From Oscillospiraceae bacterium (GTDB taxonomy: Bacteria > Bacillota > Clostridia > Oscillospirales > Oscillospiraceae), in contig JAGBBD010000037.1 in the NCBI GenBank assembly GCA_017938625.1, positions 1 to 58,480 of the forward strand: a DNA stretch of 58,480 nt. The letters are read 5' to 3'. A program made the translations under genes and the position numbers. Each line of letters starts with the position of its first letter. Position 1 is the first letter of the stretch. This document shows, in pieces, positions 14,070 through 22,631 of this stretch. The notes under the pieces are model-generated. The model did not search any database and was not told the origin of the DNA. It saw nothing but the letters and a program-made list of their open reading frames with translations.

Positions 14070-15458
14070 TTAATCATAAGCCAGACCCACAAGCCGATTG
14101 AGCCACTTGACATATTTGGCATTATTGATGGCGTAGGCATAGTTGACCAGGATCACATCGTCCACTTCCCGCTCCGCCACATACGCCGCCAGATCCAAAG
14201 ACGGCTTGCCGTCCTGGTTGAACTCACGAGGATCAATGACGTAAATTCTGGAGTAATGGCTTGTCAGGAACGGCAGGAATGCATTGCCGTAGGAGTCCTT
14301 CAGCACCAGAGCTACAGGCCCTTCCACATCGGTGGTGATCATGGCAGCCGGATGGTCGCCTGACATAAAGCACATATATTTATTGTACTCTGTTTCCGGA
14401 AGCTCTGCGTTGACCACATATGTCCAGTAGGTGGTGTTGGTGCTGCTGCCGATATCAGCATTGGCATAGAATGCCGCCGTGGTATCTGCTTTGGGCAGAT
14501 AGTAGATCAGCTGATCGGGGTTTTCTTTCAGCACGGCGCTCTGGGGATATTGAGAGGTGTTGTGATACATGGTGCCGAGGAAACGATCATAGGAGCCTGT
14601 TTCAAAGGTATCCAGATCCACAGCATCCCAGCCAACAGCATCACAGAAAGCTGTATAGGCATAGTAAGCACCCAGCTGCGTCCAATGGTGATCCGTGCGG
14701 AAATACAGATACTCGCTCTTGTGCTTTTCAAGCTTGGAGTAAGCATCCACTGTTACCACATCAATATCCATCTTGCTGTAGCACAAATCGATCATCGCCT
14801 GCTGGTCATGAGAGCCGGAGTGCATATCCTTGGGAGAATAGAACTGACCGGAGTTGGGGGTGACCAGAGAGATCACACGTGCATTTTCTCCAAGGGCATT
14901 ATGGATATTATTCACCGCACCGGCATAGTTTTCAATAATAGACTCCGTTGCCGTGGGGATCTCCATGGCACGGTCACCGATGATGACGATAGCACCCAGA
15001 TTGGTGATCTCCATATCCTCATAGTTGGGCTCCGGGATCTCTTCTGCAGGCGGCTCTTCTGGCACGGTCTCTTCCGGCACCGTTTCCTCCGGCTGTGTTT
15101 CTTCCGGCACGACAGGATCCACCGGTGTCATTGCTTGGCCGCCCTCACCCATATTATTGGTGTGGTCGATGACCAGCATATTGTTTTCTTCCTTGCCGGA
15201 AAAATTATAGAATTTGTTGAGCGCGCTGTTTGCATCCAGCAACGTTTCTCTTCCCGGGAAGGTATCGGAATAGTAGGTCTCAAGCTCCGACACATAGCTT
15301 CCATCCAAAAGCGCAGACAGGGTAAACTTCGGCTTCTGAGCCAGTCTGCGGTTTTCACGCACAGACTCCGTGGCATCCACATCCACCAAAGACCACAGAC
15401 CGACCAGCGCGGCAGCCGACACAAGAAGAGCCAGCAGGACAGTATAGAGTTTTTTCAA
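14070..15458 (-). CDS. AlgJ/AlgX-like SGNH-family acetylation protein (DHHW family)
   Basis: Probable partner of the adjacent MBOAT protein in O-acetylating an extracellular polymer. The 462-residue product starts with a single membrane anchor (LKKLYTVLLALLVSAAALVG), followed by an extracytoplasmic SGNH-like domain with the DHHW motif (about residues 256-259) and a serine in VLKDSYGNAF (about S389). A Pro/Glu/Thr-rich linker lies at about 113-148. The likely start is TTG 15458, eight bases after GGAGGG; the in-frame ATG further upstream lies inside the MBOAT gene and lacks a site. The substrate polymer is unknown. Confidence 0.82.
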   Translation of the reverse strand: MKKLYTVLLALLVSAAALVGLWSLVDVDATESVRENRRLAQKPKFTLSALLDGSYVSELETYYSDTFPGRETLLDANSALNKFYNFSGKEENNMLVIDHTNNMGEGGQAMTPVDPVVPEETQPEETVPEETVPEEPPAEEIPEPNYEDMEITNLGAIVIIGDRAMEIPTATESIIENYAGAVNNIHNALGENARVISLVTPNSGQFYSPKDMHSGSHDQQAMIDLCYSKMDIDVVTVDAYSKLEKHKSEYLYFRTDHHWTQLGAYYAYTAFCDAVGWDAVDLDTFETGSYDRFLGTMYHNTSQYPQSAVLKENPDQLIYYLPKADTTAAFYANADIGSSTNTTYWTYVVNAELPETEYNKYMCFMSGDHPAAMITTDVEGPVALVLKDSYGNAFLPFLTSHYSRIYVIDPREFNQDGKPSLDLAAYVAEREVDDVILVNYAYAINNAKYVKWLNRLVGLAYD

Positions 15459-15474
15459 TTGCCGCGCCCTCCTT

Positions 15475-16902
15475 TCAGAACCGATAATACAAGAACGCAC
15501 TGAAGCCACTGCCCACCAGAGAAATGGTGGAAAGGGCGATCACAGTCACGCAGAATACAAAGGAAATGATCACATAGATTTTCTTTTTGGTGCTCTCCTC
15601 CTCGCTGGAGGCACACAGCAAGCCAAAGATATCGCCAATGATCCGAGGCAGGGGTGTTACACCCACGATGCACACCAGCAGAAGCAGCAGATTGTTGAGC
15701 AGCTGGATCTTGACCTCCGTGGACAGGAAACCGCCGCCTGCAAAACCGATCATCGCCGCCAAAGCTCTGCCAAGCTCGGCAAAATCCGTAAAGTAGAAGA
15801 TCGTCCAGCCGATCAGGATCAGCAGCAGATTGATGGCATGACGGGCAGGCTTGGGCACAGCTTTTTTATATCTGCCGTAATAGCGTTTTTCGATCACCAA
15901 CAGAACAAAGAAATACAGTCCCCACAGCAGGAAATTCCAGCTGGCACCGTGCCACAGACCGGTCAGACTCCAGACGACCAACAGATTGACCATCTGATGC
16001 TTTCGGTTGCCGCCCAGAGGGATATAGACATAGTCGCGGAAGAAAGAACTCAGAGAAATATGCCATCTGCGCCAGAAATCCGTAATAGACAAGGACATAT
16101 AGGGCAGACGGAAGTTTTCCAGATACTTGAAGCCAAAGATCCTGCCAAGACCGATCGCCATATCGGAATAGCCGGAGAAATCAAAGTAGATCTGGAACAT
16201 GAACATAAGCACACCAAACCACGTGCCCACCACAGTAGCAGACTGCATACCTCCATCCAGCAGAGCCTTGCATACATTATAGGCATGATCGGCAAGCAAG
16301 ATCTTCTTACCAAGACCAATGCTGAAACGGACAAGCCCCCGGAATACATCTTCTGCTGTGGAGGCGCGTTCATCCAGCTGCTGCTCAATGTCGGCATAGC
16401 GGACAATGGGGCCTGCGATCAGCTGCGGGAACATGGATATGTAGAGAAGGAATTTCAGCGCAGATCTCTGCACCTTCACCTGACCGCGGTAGACATCAAT
16501 CACATAGGTCATTGCCTGGAAGGTGAAGAAAGAAATGCCGATGGGCAACGCAATCTGCGGCACCGGCAAAGACGCACCGGTCAGAGCATTGAAGCTGCTG
16601 ACCAGAAGACCTGCATACTTAAAGACCACGAGGGCAAGTAAATTGATCGCAACAGAGCCAAAGAGAACCCATTTGCGTTTTTTCTCCTGCTCTTCCAGCT
16701 TCCCCATGAGAAGACCACAGCCATAATTCACCCCCACGGATGCCAGCAGGAGCAGCACATAGACAGGCTCGCCCCATGCATAGAACACCAGACTGAAAGC
16801 AACAAGAACAATATTTTTCGCCTTGACCGTTTTACAAAAATAATACGCGATCAGACAGGCGGGTAAAAACAAATATAAAAAGATCAGGCTTGAAAAAACC
16901 AC
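15475..16902 (-). CDS. MBOAT family membrane O-acyltransferase (AlgI-like)
   Basis: A 475-residue membrane-bound O-acyltransferase, similar to AlgI/PatA/DltB, that passes acyl groups across the membrane for polymer O-acetylation. The family motifs DFWRRWHISLSSFFRDYVYI and LWHGASWNFLLWG contain the two conserved histidines, within about 11 membrane segments. It starts with GTG 16902, with GGGGAG eight bases upstream. It is first in a two-gene operon with the AlgJ/AlgX-like gene (16-base gap to that gene's TTG) and is divergent from a DeoR regulator. Confidence 0.9.
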   Translation of the reverse strand: MVFSSLIFLYLFLPACLIAYYFCKTVKAKNIVLVAFSLVFYAWGEPVYVLLLLASVGVNYGCGLLMGKLEEQEKKRKWVLFGSVAINLLALVVFKYAGLLVSSFNALTGASLPVPQIALPIGISFFTFQAMTYVIDVYRGQVKVQRSALKFLLYISMFPQLIAGPIVRYADIEQQLDERASTAEDVFRGLVRFSIGLGKKILLADHAYNVCKALLDGGMQSATVVGTWFGVLMFMFQIYFDFSGYSDMAIGLGRIFGFKYLENFRLPYMSLSITDFWRRWHISLSSFFRDYVYIPLGGNRKHQMVNLLVVWSLTGLWHGASWNFLLWGLYFFVLLVIEKRYYGRYKKAVPKPARHAINLLLILIGWTIFYFTDFAELGRALAAMIGFAGGGFLSTEVKIQLLNNLLLLLVCIVGVTPLPRIIGDIFGLLCASSEEESTKKKIYVIISFVFCVTVIALSTISLVGSGFSAFLYYRF

Positions 16903-16952
16903 AACTACAACTCCCCAATTCCTTCAAACATTTACATAATCTCCGTGCCTAT

Positions 16953-16981
16953 ACTCTATCAAACCCGGAAGGAATTTGCAA
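16953..16981 (-). promoter_or_regulatory. Promoter of the AlgI/AlgJ-like operon
   Basis: TTGCAA, 17 bases, TAGAGT on the minus strand; the -10 box is a four-of-six match. Confidence 0.55.
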
Positions 16982-17093
16982 GAACTTTTTCAACAAAAAT
17001 CGACTTTTCCCTTAAAATGTGATTATTTTGTAATTTTTTCTGCATAAACGTCACAATTTTGTTACACATATAAACCGAGCAAACCAACCGCAC

Positions 17094-17127
17094 CACAAGA
17101 TGTATTTTGACTCATCTATATCTTGTG
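17094..17127. promoter_or_regulatory. Inverted repeat between the MBOAT and DeoR genes
   Basis: CACAAGAT and ATCTTGTG, 18 bases apart, in the AT-rich divergent intergenic region. It could bind the DeoR-type regulator encoded next door, but that is only positional inference. The rest of 16982-17179 shows no gene. Confidence 0.3.
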
Positions 17128-17179
17128 TTTACATAATATTTTTGATAATTTTTTACATTTGCTGTTTCTTATCCGCCCC

Positions 17180-17208
17180 TTGCAATTGTTCCGCACACAT
17201 GCTATAAT
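17180..17208 (+). promoter_or_regulatory. Promoter of the DeoR-family gene
   Basis: TTGCAA, 17 bases, TATAAT, ending 48 bases before ATG 17257. Confidence 0.85.
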
Positions 17209-17256
17209 TATGTTGATTTGTGTGGTTTTTATTTCCATCCCAAAAGGAGTGAACAT

Positions 17257-18021
17257 ATGCTTGCCATTGAACGCAAAAACGAAATTTTGAACAAGCTGCG
17301 CGCAGAACAGCGCGTTCTGGTCAGTGAACTGGCTGTCCACTACGGTGTGACGGAAGAGACCATCCGCCGGGATCTTGACAAACTGGAAAAGGAAGGCTTT
17401 GCCACCAAGACCTATGGCGGCGCCATTCTGGGCAACAGCACCAAGACAGATCTGAGCCACACCATCCGCAACAAGACCAATGTGGATGCCAAGACTGCTG
17501 TGGCAGAGCTGGTCAGCCAGATGGTGCAGGACGGAGACCATATTATGCTTGATGACAGCTCCACCAGCCTGTACATCGCAAAACACTTAAAAGAAAAGAA
17601 GGCACTGACTGTTGTGACCTACTCCGTGGAGATCGTCATGGAGCTGGCAGGGATCGAAGGCTGGACCATTCTTTCCACAGGCGGCATCCTTAAGCCTAAC
17701 TCTCTGGCATTTGTGGGGCATCAAGTGGCAGACACTCTGAGCCGCTACCATGTGGATAAGGCCATCCTCTCCTGCAAGGGCATCGATCCCGATGCCGGTA
17801 TCACCGACTCTGCAGAAAGCCACGCAGTTGCCAAGCAAGCCATGATCCGAGGCGCAAAAGAAGTCATTCTGGCTCTGGATGACACCAAGCTGGACAAGGT
17901 CTCCTTTGTGCAGGTCGCACCCTTGACCGCCGCACAGACCGTGGTCACCAGCAAAGACCCGGGCAGCGATTGGAACGATTTTTTTGACAAGAACGGCATC
18001 TGCTGCAAATATCCCAAATAA
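17257..18021 (+). CDS. DeoR/GlpR family transcriptional regulator
   Basis: A 254-residue repressor-type regulator. The N-terminal helix-turn-helix (about residues 5-57) reads VSELAVHYGVTEETIRRDLD with the wing GFATKTYGGAIL; the C-terminal DeoRC sugar-phosphate-sensing domain includes LDDSSTSLYIAKHL and the GIDPDAGITDSAE and ALDDTKLDKVSF segments. ATG 17257 has AAGGAGTG upstream. Such proteins usually respond to a phosphorylated sugar. No sugar operon is adjacent on this strand, so its targets may be the divergent acetylation operon or lie elsewhere. Confidence 0.92.
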   Translation: MLAIERKNEILNKLRAEQRVLVSELAVHYGVTEETIRRDLDKLEKEGFATKTYGGAILGNSTKTDLSHTIRNKTNVDAKTAVAELVSQMVQDGDHIMLDDSSTSLYIAKHLKEKKALTVVTYSVEIVMELAGIEGWTILSTGGILKPNSLAFVGHQVADTLSRYHVDKAILSCKGIDPDAGITDSAESHAVAKQAMIRGAKEVILALDDTKLDKVSFVQVAPLTAAQTVVTSKDPGSDWNDFFDKNGICCKYPK

Positions 18022-18027
18022 CAGATA

Positions 18028-18060
18028 ACACGGTATGCAAACTGCATACCGTGTTTTTTT
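18028..18060 (+). terminator. DeoR gene terminator
   Basis: ACACGGTATGCA/TGCATACCGTGT stem with three-base loop and seven T. It also abuts the 3' end of the opposing amidohydrolase gene. Confidence 0.88.
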
Positions 18061-18913
18061 AAAACTTTTTGCGAATGACCTCTTCTGCTTCGCACAGAAC
18101 AAGATCTGTCTTCTCCCCTATGGCATTTTTCAGCAAGTCATATTCCTGCTGCACCGCCTGTCCATGGAATACAGCATAGGCACCGGCATCGGTACCAAGG
18201 GCAATCTTTGCGCCGTAGGAGGCAGCTTTTCGGATATTTTCCAGATGAAGCTCCGTCAAGGGACAAAGCACCGCATCCGGAAAGCGACCCAGACCGCGCA
18301 GATTGGCAATGGTCACCGCCGTAGGCACCCAGACCGCCCCTGTTTCGGCAAGCAGATGCAAGGTCTCATTGCTTAAATACGCGCCGTGTTCAATGCTGTC
18401 CACCCCGGCACGCAGAGCGTTGGACACGGCTTCGTCCCCATTGGCATGCGCCATAACAGCAAAGCCTTGGTCATGGGCATAGGCGATCATGTCATGGCAC
18501 AGATCGTAGGCGCACGGCGTATCGGTGATGACACCGAACCGGTCAAAGTCCATCAGTCCCGACACCATGATCTTGATAAAATGACCGCCAAGGCTTTTGA
18601 CCCGGTCGACCAGCGTTTTGTATTCTTCAAAACCGGCAAAGCCTTTGCCGATAAAACAGCCGTAGTGCCCGGCGCGGCAGATGTTGAAGGCAGGTGTGCG
18701 GTAGCTGATGCCGTACTCCCCTGCGATTTTGGAGGCAAGCAGTCCCACACCCCAAGCATCACCGCCATCGCGCAGGTAGGTGATTCCACGGACAGCATAG
18801 TCGGAAAGTCGCTGCCTGATGAGTGCTTCGTCCGGTTTTTCTTTTTGATGATCGATAGCGGCGCGATAGTACACACCGTCCAAGATCATATGAATATGAC
18901 AATCGCCAAACAT
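18059..18913 (-). CDS. Metal-dependent amidohydrolase
   Basis: A 284-residue TIM-barrel hydrolase of the imidazolonepropionase-like amidohydrolase superfamily. Metal ligands are visible: HxH in DCHIHMILDG (H6, H8), a possible carbamylated lysine in HFIKIMVSG, His in VMAHANGD and SIEHGAYL, and Asp in LGTDAGA. It lacks the flanking beta-sandwich found in many family members. The substrate cannot be told from sequence. GAGGTG precedes ATG 18913. It stands alone, convergent with the DeoR gene. Confidence 0.85.
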   Translation of the reverse strand: MFGDCHIHMILDGVYYRAAIDHQKEKPDEALIRQRLSDYAVRGITYLRDGGDAWGVGLLASKIAGEYGISYRTPAFNICRAGHYGCFIGKGFAGFEEYKTLVDRVKSLGGHFIKIMVSGLMDFDRFGVITDTPCAYDLCHDMIAYAHDQGFAVMAHANGDEAVSNALRAGVDSIEHGAYLSNETLHLLAETGAVWVPTAVTIANLRGLGRFPDAVLCPLTELHLENIRKAASYGAKIALGTDAGAYAVFHGQAVQQEYDLLKNAIGEKTDLVLCEAEEVIRKKF

Positions 18914-18981
18914 GGTATCACCTCACTCCCATTTCTTTGACAAAGATCTTATTCCCTTTCAGCAGGTCTGTGCGTTTTCTT

Positions 18982-19230
18982 TTATATGCCCCAAATCAAT
19001 GAGGCAATATTGTACGCCGTCACAATCAGCAAAAATACACCCAACAGCAGAAAATGAATCGCTGTATTCTTTTGCTTATTATCTTTATATTCTTTGGATG
19101 TCAAAAACATTGTGATCGCCAGACAAACAAATACGATCGGCATGGCAATGTCCGTTGAAAGGGCTTTTGTTAAGCCCAATATACCAAATGCAACTGTGAA
19201 TGCCGAGAACATCAGTTTTAAGGTTTTCAC
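18982..19230 (-). CDS. Small two/three-helix membrane protein (DUF3953-like)
   Basis: An 82-residue hydrophobic protein with segments LKLMFSAFTVAFGILGLTKA, IAMPIVFVCLAITMFLTSKE and AIHFLLLGVFLLIVTAYNIA. Layout and the polar KEYKDNKQKN loop resemble the DUF3953 (YczI) group; this is a weak call. GTG 19230 has GGAGG ten bases upstream. Function unknown. No clear promoter was found, and no terminator separates it from the amidohydrolase gene upstream. Confidence 0.65.
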   Translation of the reverse strand: MKTLKLMFSAFTVAFGILGLTKALSTDIAMPIVFVCLAITMFLTSKEYKDNKQKNTAIHFLLLGVFLLIVTAYNIASLIWGI

Positions 19231-19353
19231 TAATCATTCCTCCAAACTCCCATCAGCTTTCAGCTTACTTTATCACGTTTTGTCGCTTTCAGCAACAATT
19301 TCCGCGATCATATTTTGTTTCGATTGGAACTGTCTTTGGTCAATTTCGCTATT

Positions 19354-19515
19354 TTAGATTGCCACGCGTCCTTCGGACGCTCGCAATGACAGGTGTTGGT
19401 TGGAAGCCTGCACCGGGCGACCAAATGTCGCCTCTACAGCATAGCACGGACTGCCTGCACACAATCCCTCCGTCATTTGCCTTGCAAATGACACCTCCCT
19501 TTACACAAGGGAGGC
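19354..19515. repeat. Composite dispersed intergenic repeat
   Basis: Begins TTTTAGATTGCCACG with a CGTCC-TTC-GGACG hairpin and GCAATGACA, then runs into the blocks CCCTCCGTCATTTGC and CCTCCCTT-TACAC-AAGGGAGG. The first block recurs at 20436-20470 beside the next terminator. From memory such blocks are scattered in many gut Oscillospirales genomes. The gap 19231-19540 holds no gene. Confidence 0.6.
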
Positions 19516-19540
19516 TATGGGATACGTCCTCTTTGAAGAA

Positions 19541-19568
19541 AAAAGCTGCATCTTACGATGCAGCTTTT
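19541..19568 (-). terminator. yebC terminator
   Basis: AAAAGCTGCATC/GATGCAGCTTTT stem just after the yebC stop, with a T-rich minus-strand tail. Confidence 0.82.
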
Positions 19569-19574
19569 CTTGTT

Positions 19575-20309
19575 TTATTCCTGTTCCCAGTTGTGCCAGA
19601 CGTTCTGCACGTCATCGTCATCTTCCATGATATCGAGCATTTTTTCCATGTTCTTGATATCATCGGGATTGTCCAGCTTCTGATAGTTCTGGGGAACCAT
19701 TTCGATCTGAGCAGAGACGAACTTGTAGCCCTTGGCTTCCAGAGCAGCGGAAACATCGTTGAAATCATCGGGCTCGGTGTAGATGGTGAAGACAGTCTCT
19801 TCTGCTTCAAAGTCGGCAGCGCCGGAATCCAGAGCGTCCATCATGACAGCGTCTTCCTCATAGTCCTCGTCCTCATTGTCGATGACCAGAACACCCTTCT
19901 TGTCAAAGCTCCATGCCACGCAACCGGATGCACCCAGACCCTTGCCGTACTTATCAAAGTAGTGGCGCATATTGGAGGCGGTACGGTTGCGGGAGTCGGT
20001 CATGGTCTCGACGATAACAGCCACACCGCTGGGGCCGTAGCCTTCGTAGGTGATGCTTTCGTAGTTGTCGCCTGCGCCTGCGCCGGATGCCTTCTCCAGC
20101 ACACGCTTGATGTTGTCGTTGGGCATATTGGCAGCCTTTGCCTTGGTGATGACGGTTGCCAGACGGGAGTTGTTGGCAGGATCGGCAGAGCCGCCTTCCT
20201 TCACAGCCACGATCATTTCTTTTGCGATCTTGGTAAAGGCAGCGGAACGCTTGGCGTCCTGCGCGCCCTTGGTTTTCTGAATATTATGCCATTTGGAATG
20301 TCCGGACAT
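19575..20309 (-). CDS. YebC/PmpR family DNA-binding or translation-associated regulator
   Basis: A 244-residue YebC-family protein. It begins with the signature MSGHSKWHNIQKTKGAQDAK and has the central GYGPSGVAVIVETMTDSRNR and GSLGASGCVAWSF-like segments (here GLGASGCVAWSFDKKG). Members were described as transcriptional regulators and more recently linked to relief of ribosome stalling, so the exact role is open. ATG 20309 has AAGGGAAG upstream. It is a single gene with its own promoter and terminator. Confidence 0.93.
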   Translation of the reverse strand: MSGHSKWHNIQKTKGAQDAKRSAAFTKIAKEMIVAVKEGGSADPANNSRLATVITKAKAANMPNDNIKRVLEKASGAGAGDNYESITYEGYGPSGVAVIVETMTDSRNRTASNMRHYFDKYGKGLGASGCVAWSFDKKGVLVIDNEDEDYEEDAVMMDALDSGAADFEAEETVFTIYTEPDDFNDVSAALEAKGYKFVSAQIEMVPQNYQKLDNPDDIKNMEKMLDIMEDDDDVQNVWHNWEQE

Positions 20310-20350
20310 ATCGGTATCTTCCCTTCTGTGTTGTAAAAATTCTAAAGGAT

Positions 20351-20380
20351 ATTTTAGCACATACTATATAGGAAAATCAA
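20351..20380 (-). promoter_or_regulatory. Promoter of yebC
   Basis: TTGATT, 18 bases, TAAAAT on the minus strand. Confidence 0.7.
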
Positions 20381-20401
20381 CTGTTATGAGGAATTTTCTG
20401 C

Positions 20402-20437
20402 AAAAAGGGTGCAGGATCTTGTATCCTGCACCCTTTT
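20402..20437 (-). terminator. Terminator of the Gfo/Idh-acyltransferase operon
   Basis: AAAAGGGTGCAGGAT/ATCCTGCACCCTTTT stem with T-run on the minus strand, separated from the operon by one dispersed repeat. Confidence 0.85.
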
Positions 20438-20470
20438 AGATTGCCACGTCGCTTCGCTCCTGGCAATGAC
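20436..20470. repeat. Short dispersed repeat (second copy)
   Basis: TTAGATTGCCACGTCGC, loop, TGGCAATGAC: the same frame as the start of the repeat at 19354 with a different inner hairpin. Confidence 0.55.
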
Positions 20471-20475
20471 ATTGC

Positions 20476-21144
20476 TTACTCCCTGTTTTTGATGACCTTG
20501 GCAGGAGATCCCACTGCCACCGAGTAAGGCGGGATGGGCTTGACCACGGTAGAGCCGGCGCCGATGACAGAGCCGTCACCAATATCGCCGGAGTACATGA
20601 CGCACACGCCCATGCCAAGATAACAATCCTTGCCGATGGTGACCTTTTTGCTGTGTCCCCCCTGATCCCAGATGCGCTTATCGGGATCTTCAAAATGGTG
20701 GGAATAGGGCGTAATGGTAATATTCTGTGCAAGGAGGGTATTCTCACCGATTTCCAGACCGAGGTGACCGAAGCAGGTGGTGCCGGTGCCCACATAGACC
20801 CACTCGCCGGTCTCGATGTAGCCGCCTTCGTGCTCCGTGTCCAGATACACCCGCTCGCACAGGTAGTTATTTTTTCCAAGATGGATGTGTGTCCCCTCCC
20901 GGGCGATGATGGTACAGTTGTCCATGATGATCACATCATCATCCAGACTGACCAGATGGGGATTGACGATCTTGACGCCGGCACCGATCTTCACGTTTTC
21001 GCCCATGTGCTTCAGCACAGACTTGTAGTACGCAGTGCGGACTTCCCGGGCATAGTCGGAAGGATCGTTGAGAAACACAGTTTTATAGAAGCTCTCTCTG
21101 GCGTTTTCATCCATAGCCAGATACGCATCGGTAAAAAGGCCCAT
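20476..21144 (-). CDS. Hexapeptide-repeat (left-handed beta-helix) acyltransferase
   Basis: A 222-residue acyltransferase of the LbH/hexapeptide class, likely an O- or N-acetyltransferase acting on a sugar. The N-terminus MGLFTDAYLAMDENARE is helical; from about residue 60 the repeats IGAGVKIVNP, VIIMDNCTIIAR and IGENTLLAQNITI form the beta helix, and the SVIGAGSTVVKPIPPYSVAVG ending is typical. The family histidine is probably in YSHHFEDP. ATG 21144 lies one base after the upstream gene's stop (TAA T ATG), which indicates translational coupling to the Gfo/Idh gene. Confidence 0.85.
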   Translation of the reverse strand: MGLFTDAYLAMDENARESFYKTVFLNDPSDYAREVRTAYYKSVLKHMGENVKIGAGVKIVNPHLVSLDDDVIIMDNCTIIAREGTHIHLGKNNYLCERVYLDTEHEGGYIETGEWVYVGTGTTCFGHLGLEIGENTLLAQNITITPYSHHFEDPDKRIWDQGGHSKKVTIGKDCYLGMGVCVMYSGDIGDGSVIGAGSTVVKPIPPYSVAVGSPAKVIKNRE

Positions 21145-21145
21145 A

Positions 21146-22504
21146 TTAGTCCTCCTTTTTGCTGCCCTGAGAGAACGCCGCCTTGAGATAGGGATCGTCT
21201 CCCGTGCGGTTGGCTTCGTCCCACTTGGCTTTGACTCTTGTATAAACCGCCTCGTCAATATTGGGCGTGCCGCCCTTCTGGGTGGGAAGCAACTGATCGC
21301 CCGCCACCTTGGGGTCTACGCAGGCTGTATCATTACGCCACGCATCGCGGATGGTCTTATCACGCAGATCGGGAATCTGCATCCGCTTGCCGTCTTCGAG
21401 AATGGAACGGTAGGCAAACATACCGGGCAGGAACATATCCATAGCCTCATAGACATCGATGATATCGGCAGTCTTGTCGCCCTTGATGCGCTCGACAAAG
21501 TAATACATGGAATAGAAATCAGAGCCGCCGTGGTTAAAGTTATCGCTCATTTTTTCAAGGCCGCGCAAGGGCATATAGTGCTCGGCAGGTCTGCCGCCAT
21601 ACTCGCCGGAATACTCGTCCGCCTTGACGAAGATGCGCTGGGTGCCGTCGCCGCCCACGATGGTACGGACGATACCATCCTGCCCCATGGCATCCTGATC
21701 GCCTTCTACCGTCACGCAGCGCTCAGACTCCATCATGCCCTTTGAGCCATACATATTATACCACACAGAGTGCTCATACAGGAAGCAGCCGTTGATGGAC
21801 TTGATGATAGCGCCGTTTTCCAGCGTGATCATGGTGATGCCGAACTGAGCACCCTTGCAGCCGTTGCGCAGAGGGCGCTCATTTCTGCCGCCCTCAAAGC
21901 CAATGACAGACACAGGCTTCAGCCCTGTGGCATGGATGATGGGGCCGATGGAGTGCGTGCAGTAGAAGGTGGAGTAGATATTGTTGCGCCAGTGGTTGGG
22001 GTCACCATAAGTGATGCTGTGCCAGATGGGCTCGTAGGAGCCGATGTATTCACACTCACCATACTCAAACTCACCGATCTTGCCCTGACGATAGAGCTTT
22101 TTCATCTCAAAGGGCGCGGGCATAAAGCAGTAGTTCTCACCGTAGGCATAGATCATGCCCGTCTCTTCCACCGCCTCTACCAACTCTACGGCCTCCTTCA
22201 TGGTCTGCACAGGCAAGACCTCGGAGAACACATGCTTGCCTGCCTTCATGGCGCGGATGGCATAGGGTGCGTGCTCCGTGGCATAGTTTGCCAGCACTAC
22301 CGCATCCATATCGTGCTTGAGGAAATCTTCAAAATTATCATAAAAAGCAATGTCCATGCCTTGTGTCAGCTTTTTCTGCATTTCGATCACATGGGGCGCA
22401 TTGTCGCAGATGGCGACCACCTGGGCATTATCTGCCGCCTTACAATAGTTGATCATACTGGTACCGCGATAACCGCCAAGGACACCAATTCGAACTTTTT
22501 TCAT
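21146..22504 (-). CDS. Gfo/Idh/MocA family oxidoreductase
   Basis: A 452-residue NAD(P)-dependent oxidoreductase, probably acting on a sugar or inositol. The Rossmann motif is KVRIGVLGGYRGTSMINYC, and the catalytic-region motif is HVFSEVLPVQTM in place of the usual EKP (here SEVLP). Start ATG 22504 is set by TTTGGAGG 15 bases upstream. It leads an operon with the acyltransferase and is divergent from an AraC regulator, so the pair may modify or break down a carbohydrate sensed by that regulator. Confidence 0.88.
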   Translation of the reverse strand: MKKVRIGVLGGYRGTSMINYCKAADNAQVVAICDNAPHVIEMQKKLTQGMDIAFYDNFEDFLKHDMDAVVLANYATEHAPYAIRAMKAGKHVFSEVLPVQTMKEAVELVEAVEETGMIYAYGENYCFMPAPFEMKKLYRQGKIGEFEYGECEYIGSYEPIWHSITYGDPNHWRNNIYSTFYCTHSIGPIIHATGLKPVSVIGFEGGRNERPLRNGCKGAQFGITMITLENGAIIKSINGCFLYEHSVWYNMYGSKGMMESERCVTVEGDQDAMGQDGIVRTIVGGDGTQRIFVKADEYSGEYGGRPAEHYMPLRGLEKMSDNFNHGGSDFYSMYYFVERIKGDKTADIIDVYEAMDMFLPGMFAYRSILEDGKRMQIPDLRDKTIRDAWRNDTACVDPKVAGDQLLPTQKGGTPNIDEAVYTRVKAKWDEANRTGDDPYLKAAFSQGSKKED

Positions 22505-22535
22505 GCTAAGACCTCCAAAGGCTCTTGATGCGTTC

Positions 22536-22564
22536 AGTATAGTGGAAGTATTTTTTCGTTTCAA
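22536..22564 (-). promoter_or_regulatory. Promoter of the Gfo/Idh-acyltransferase operon
   Basis: TTGAAA, 17 bases, TATACT on the minus strand, with an inverted repeat immediately upstream of the -35 box. Confidence 0.75.
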
Positions 22565-22569
22565 TGGAT

Positions 22570-22593
22570 AATTTCCACATATTTATGGAAATT
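22570..22593. promoter_or_regulatory. Probable operator for the divergent AraC regulator
   Basis: AATTTCCA, eight bases, TGGAAATT. A perfect 8-base inverted repeat centred between the two divergent genes and adjoining the -35 box of the oxidoreductase promoter, the usual place for an AraC-type activator. Confidence 0.5.
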
Positions 22594-22631
22594 CGTAAGA
22601 TTTTATGCTATGATCGTCTTGAGGTGATCGG

